Shown: positions 63,145 through 64,000 of the stretch, one piece after another | How the letters are laid out: the number at the start of each line of letters is the position of its first letter | How positions within the stretch are numbered: the first letter of the stretch is position 1 | Assembly: GCF_039528515.1 (NCBI RefSeq) | Contig: NZ_BAAALT010000097.1 | Span: 7,671 to 71,670 of the forward strand | Reading direction: 5' to 3' | Length of the DNA: 64,000 bases | Source of the DNA: Luedemannella flava | Lineage (GTDB): Bacteria; Actinomycetota; Actinomycetes; Mycobacteriales; Micromonosporaceae | Position numbers and translations under genes: made by a program | The notes under the pieces: model-generated | The model's input: only the letters and a program-made list of their open reading frames with translations | Database searches by the model: none | Told to the model about the DNA's origin: nothing

Positions 63145-64000
63145 ATGGCGTCGCTGCGCGCGTTCGCGAGCCTGGCCAGAGCCAGCCGGCTGCGGCTGGC
63201 CGCCGGGCGGCTGCGGACCGCGGCCGGCATCATCGTCCTGCTGACCGCCGTCCCGCTGACCATCGGCGGCATCGCGGGCTGGCACGTCATGCAGCACCGC
63301 GGGCCTGGCGGCGGCTTCGACGCCACCCTCGCGCCGCTGGACACCGACGGGTACGCCATCGTCGTGCCCGACCCGTCCGCGCTGTTCGCGGCGCAGGGCT
63401 ACCTCGCCCGCACGGGCGCGTCGCGGGTGCGGGTCACCGCCGCCTCCGTCGGCGGCGAGCCGCTGCTCCTCGGCCTCGCCACGGACCCGGCCGGCTACCT
63501 CGCCGGGGTCCGGCACGGGGTCCTCGGCGACGTCCGTATGGCGCGCGGCCCGCTGCCGGTGCGCGTCGACACCGTCGCCGGCACCCGTACGCCCGCCGAC
63601 CCGCGCGCCCAGACGTTCTGGCGCGGCACCGCGCCCGCGGCCGTCGACCTGACCATGGGCGGATCGTCCCCGCCCGCGCCCGCCCTCGTCCTCATGCGCG
63701 CCGACGGCGCGCCCGGCATCCACGCGACCGTACGGGTCAGCGTCTTCCCCCGCTGGCTCAACCCGGCGACCTGGGGTCTGCTGACCGCCGGCCCGCTGCT
63801 GCTCGTGTTCGGCGTCCTGATGCTCAGCTGGCGTCGCCGCACCGCCACGGTCGTGGTCGTGCCGACGACCGACGTCGACGAGCTCGTCACCGTGCTCCGT
63901 CAGGCCACCGGCCAGTTGCCCACCGTGCCGGCGGCCCGGCACCGCCACGACTCGGCGCGCCGCGACCCGGCCCGCGCGCCCGCCGGCCGCCCGGCCCCGG
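63145..64000 (+). CDS. Membrane protein with two helices, 3' end outside window
   Basis: From ATG at 63145 the frame is open to the right edge (285 codons) without a stop. The protein starts MASLRAFASLARASRLRLAA, has a transmembrane helix (AAGIIVLLTAVPLTIGGIAG), an outer domain of about 170 residues (ATLAPLDTDGYAIVVPDPSA; TGASRVRVTAASVGGEPLLL) and a second helix (WGLLTAGPLLLVFGVLMLSW) before a basic cytosolic part. It resembles membrane-associated hypothetical proteins; I do not recognise a family. It follows the copper gene by 82 bp. Confidence 0.7.
   Translation, partial: MASLRAFASLARASRLRLAAGRLRTAAGIIVLLTAVPLTIGGIAGWHVMQHRGPGGGFDATLAPLDTDGYAIVVPDPSALFAAQGYLARTGASRVRVTAASVGGEPLLLGLATDPAGYLAGVRHGVLGDVRMARGPLPVRVDTVAGTRTPADPRAQTFWRGTAPAAVDLTMGGSSPPAPALVLMRADGAPGIHATVRVSVFPRWLNPATWGLLTAGPLLLVFGVLMLSWRRRTATVVVVPTTDVDELVTVLRQATGQLPTVPAARHRHDSARRDPARAPAGRPAP

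Noticed and set aside
63079..63948. A leftward open frame of 289 codons at the right edge.
   Set aside because: The rightward frame from 63145 has a membrane helix, a normal composition and a second helix, whereas this one is Gly/Arg/Asp/His-rich shadow sequence.

Overview
The window is high-GC actinobacterial DNA. The traits behind this are frequent GTG starts, GTGA/ATGA start-stop overlaps, a four-gene conservon (sensor kinase, Roadblock protein, DUF742 protein, GTPase), an F420-type luciferase-like oxidoreductase, a SigE-type ECF sigma factor and secreted CBM2 hydrolases. I infer a soil actinomycete, probably Micromonosporaceae; no rRNA or species marker is present to prove it.

Layout. 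1-7277: polysaccharide and surface region, with the 5' part of a GH5 mannanase, a YjbR-like protein, an arginase-fold protein, a CBM2-GH18 chitinase, a TauE/SafE transporter, a membrane Ser/Thr kinase whose outer domain resembles CBM2, and a decayed small gene. 7309-28209: a DUF1877 protein, then a choline/glycine betaine catabolic region. It holds sarcosine oxidase (soxB, soxD and a fused soxA-soxG), a dimethylglycine dehydrogenase-like protein, a betaine ABC importer translationally coupled to the conservon, choline dehydrogenase, an IclR regulator and a Rieske oxygenase of the betaine demethylase type. Together these would take up choline or betaine and strip methyl groups stepwise to glycine. 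28210-32386: a membrane protein with two L7/L12-like repeats, a CDP-glycerol glycerophosphotransferase-like enzyme and an LPVTG surface protein. 32457-40792: the complete protocatechuate branch of the beta-ketoadipate pathway (pcaIJFHGBL plus pcaR) divergent from pobA, with GTTCG-N5-CGAAC operators between them. 40860-46419: ECF sigma factor with a membrane partner, a HTH_42 protein, small membrane proteins, an LLM oxidoreductase and a TPR-like protein. 46509-47755: three damaged genes. 47754-55006: histidine utilisation (hutU, M20 amidohydrolase, hutF, hutI, hutH). 55071-58630: a second betaine-type ABC importer with a circularly permuted binding protein and a divergently encoded ATPase. 58635-64000: MOSC protein, an odd tRNA, bcp, a DsbA-like/MauE-like pair, a CopC-CopD fusion and a partial membrane protein.

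The most striking non-coding signal is a family of 22-bp imperfect palindromes set at a 41-42 bp pitch in three separate intergenic regions (about 1830-2338, 15110-15383 and 40794-40857). Next come two 48-bp hairpin elements with identical geometry and compensatory base changes (28157-28204, 46185-46232), and a 135-bp inverted-repeat element inside the hut operon (53093-53227).

The theme of the window is use of small nitrogen and carbon compounds (betaine, histidine, hydroxybenzoate) next to secreted polysaccharide hydrolases. Functions are assigned from protein motifs and gene order by reading; no database search was run.
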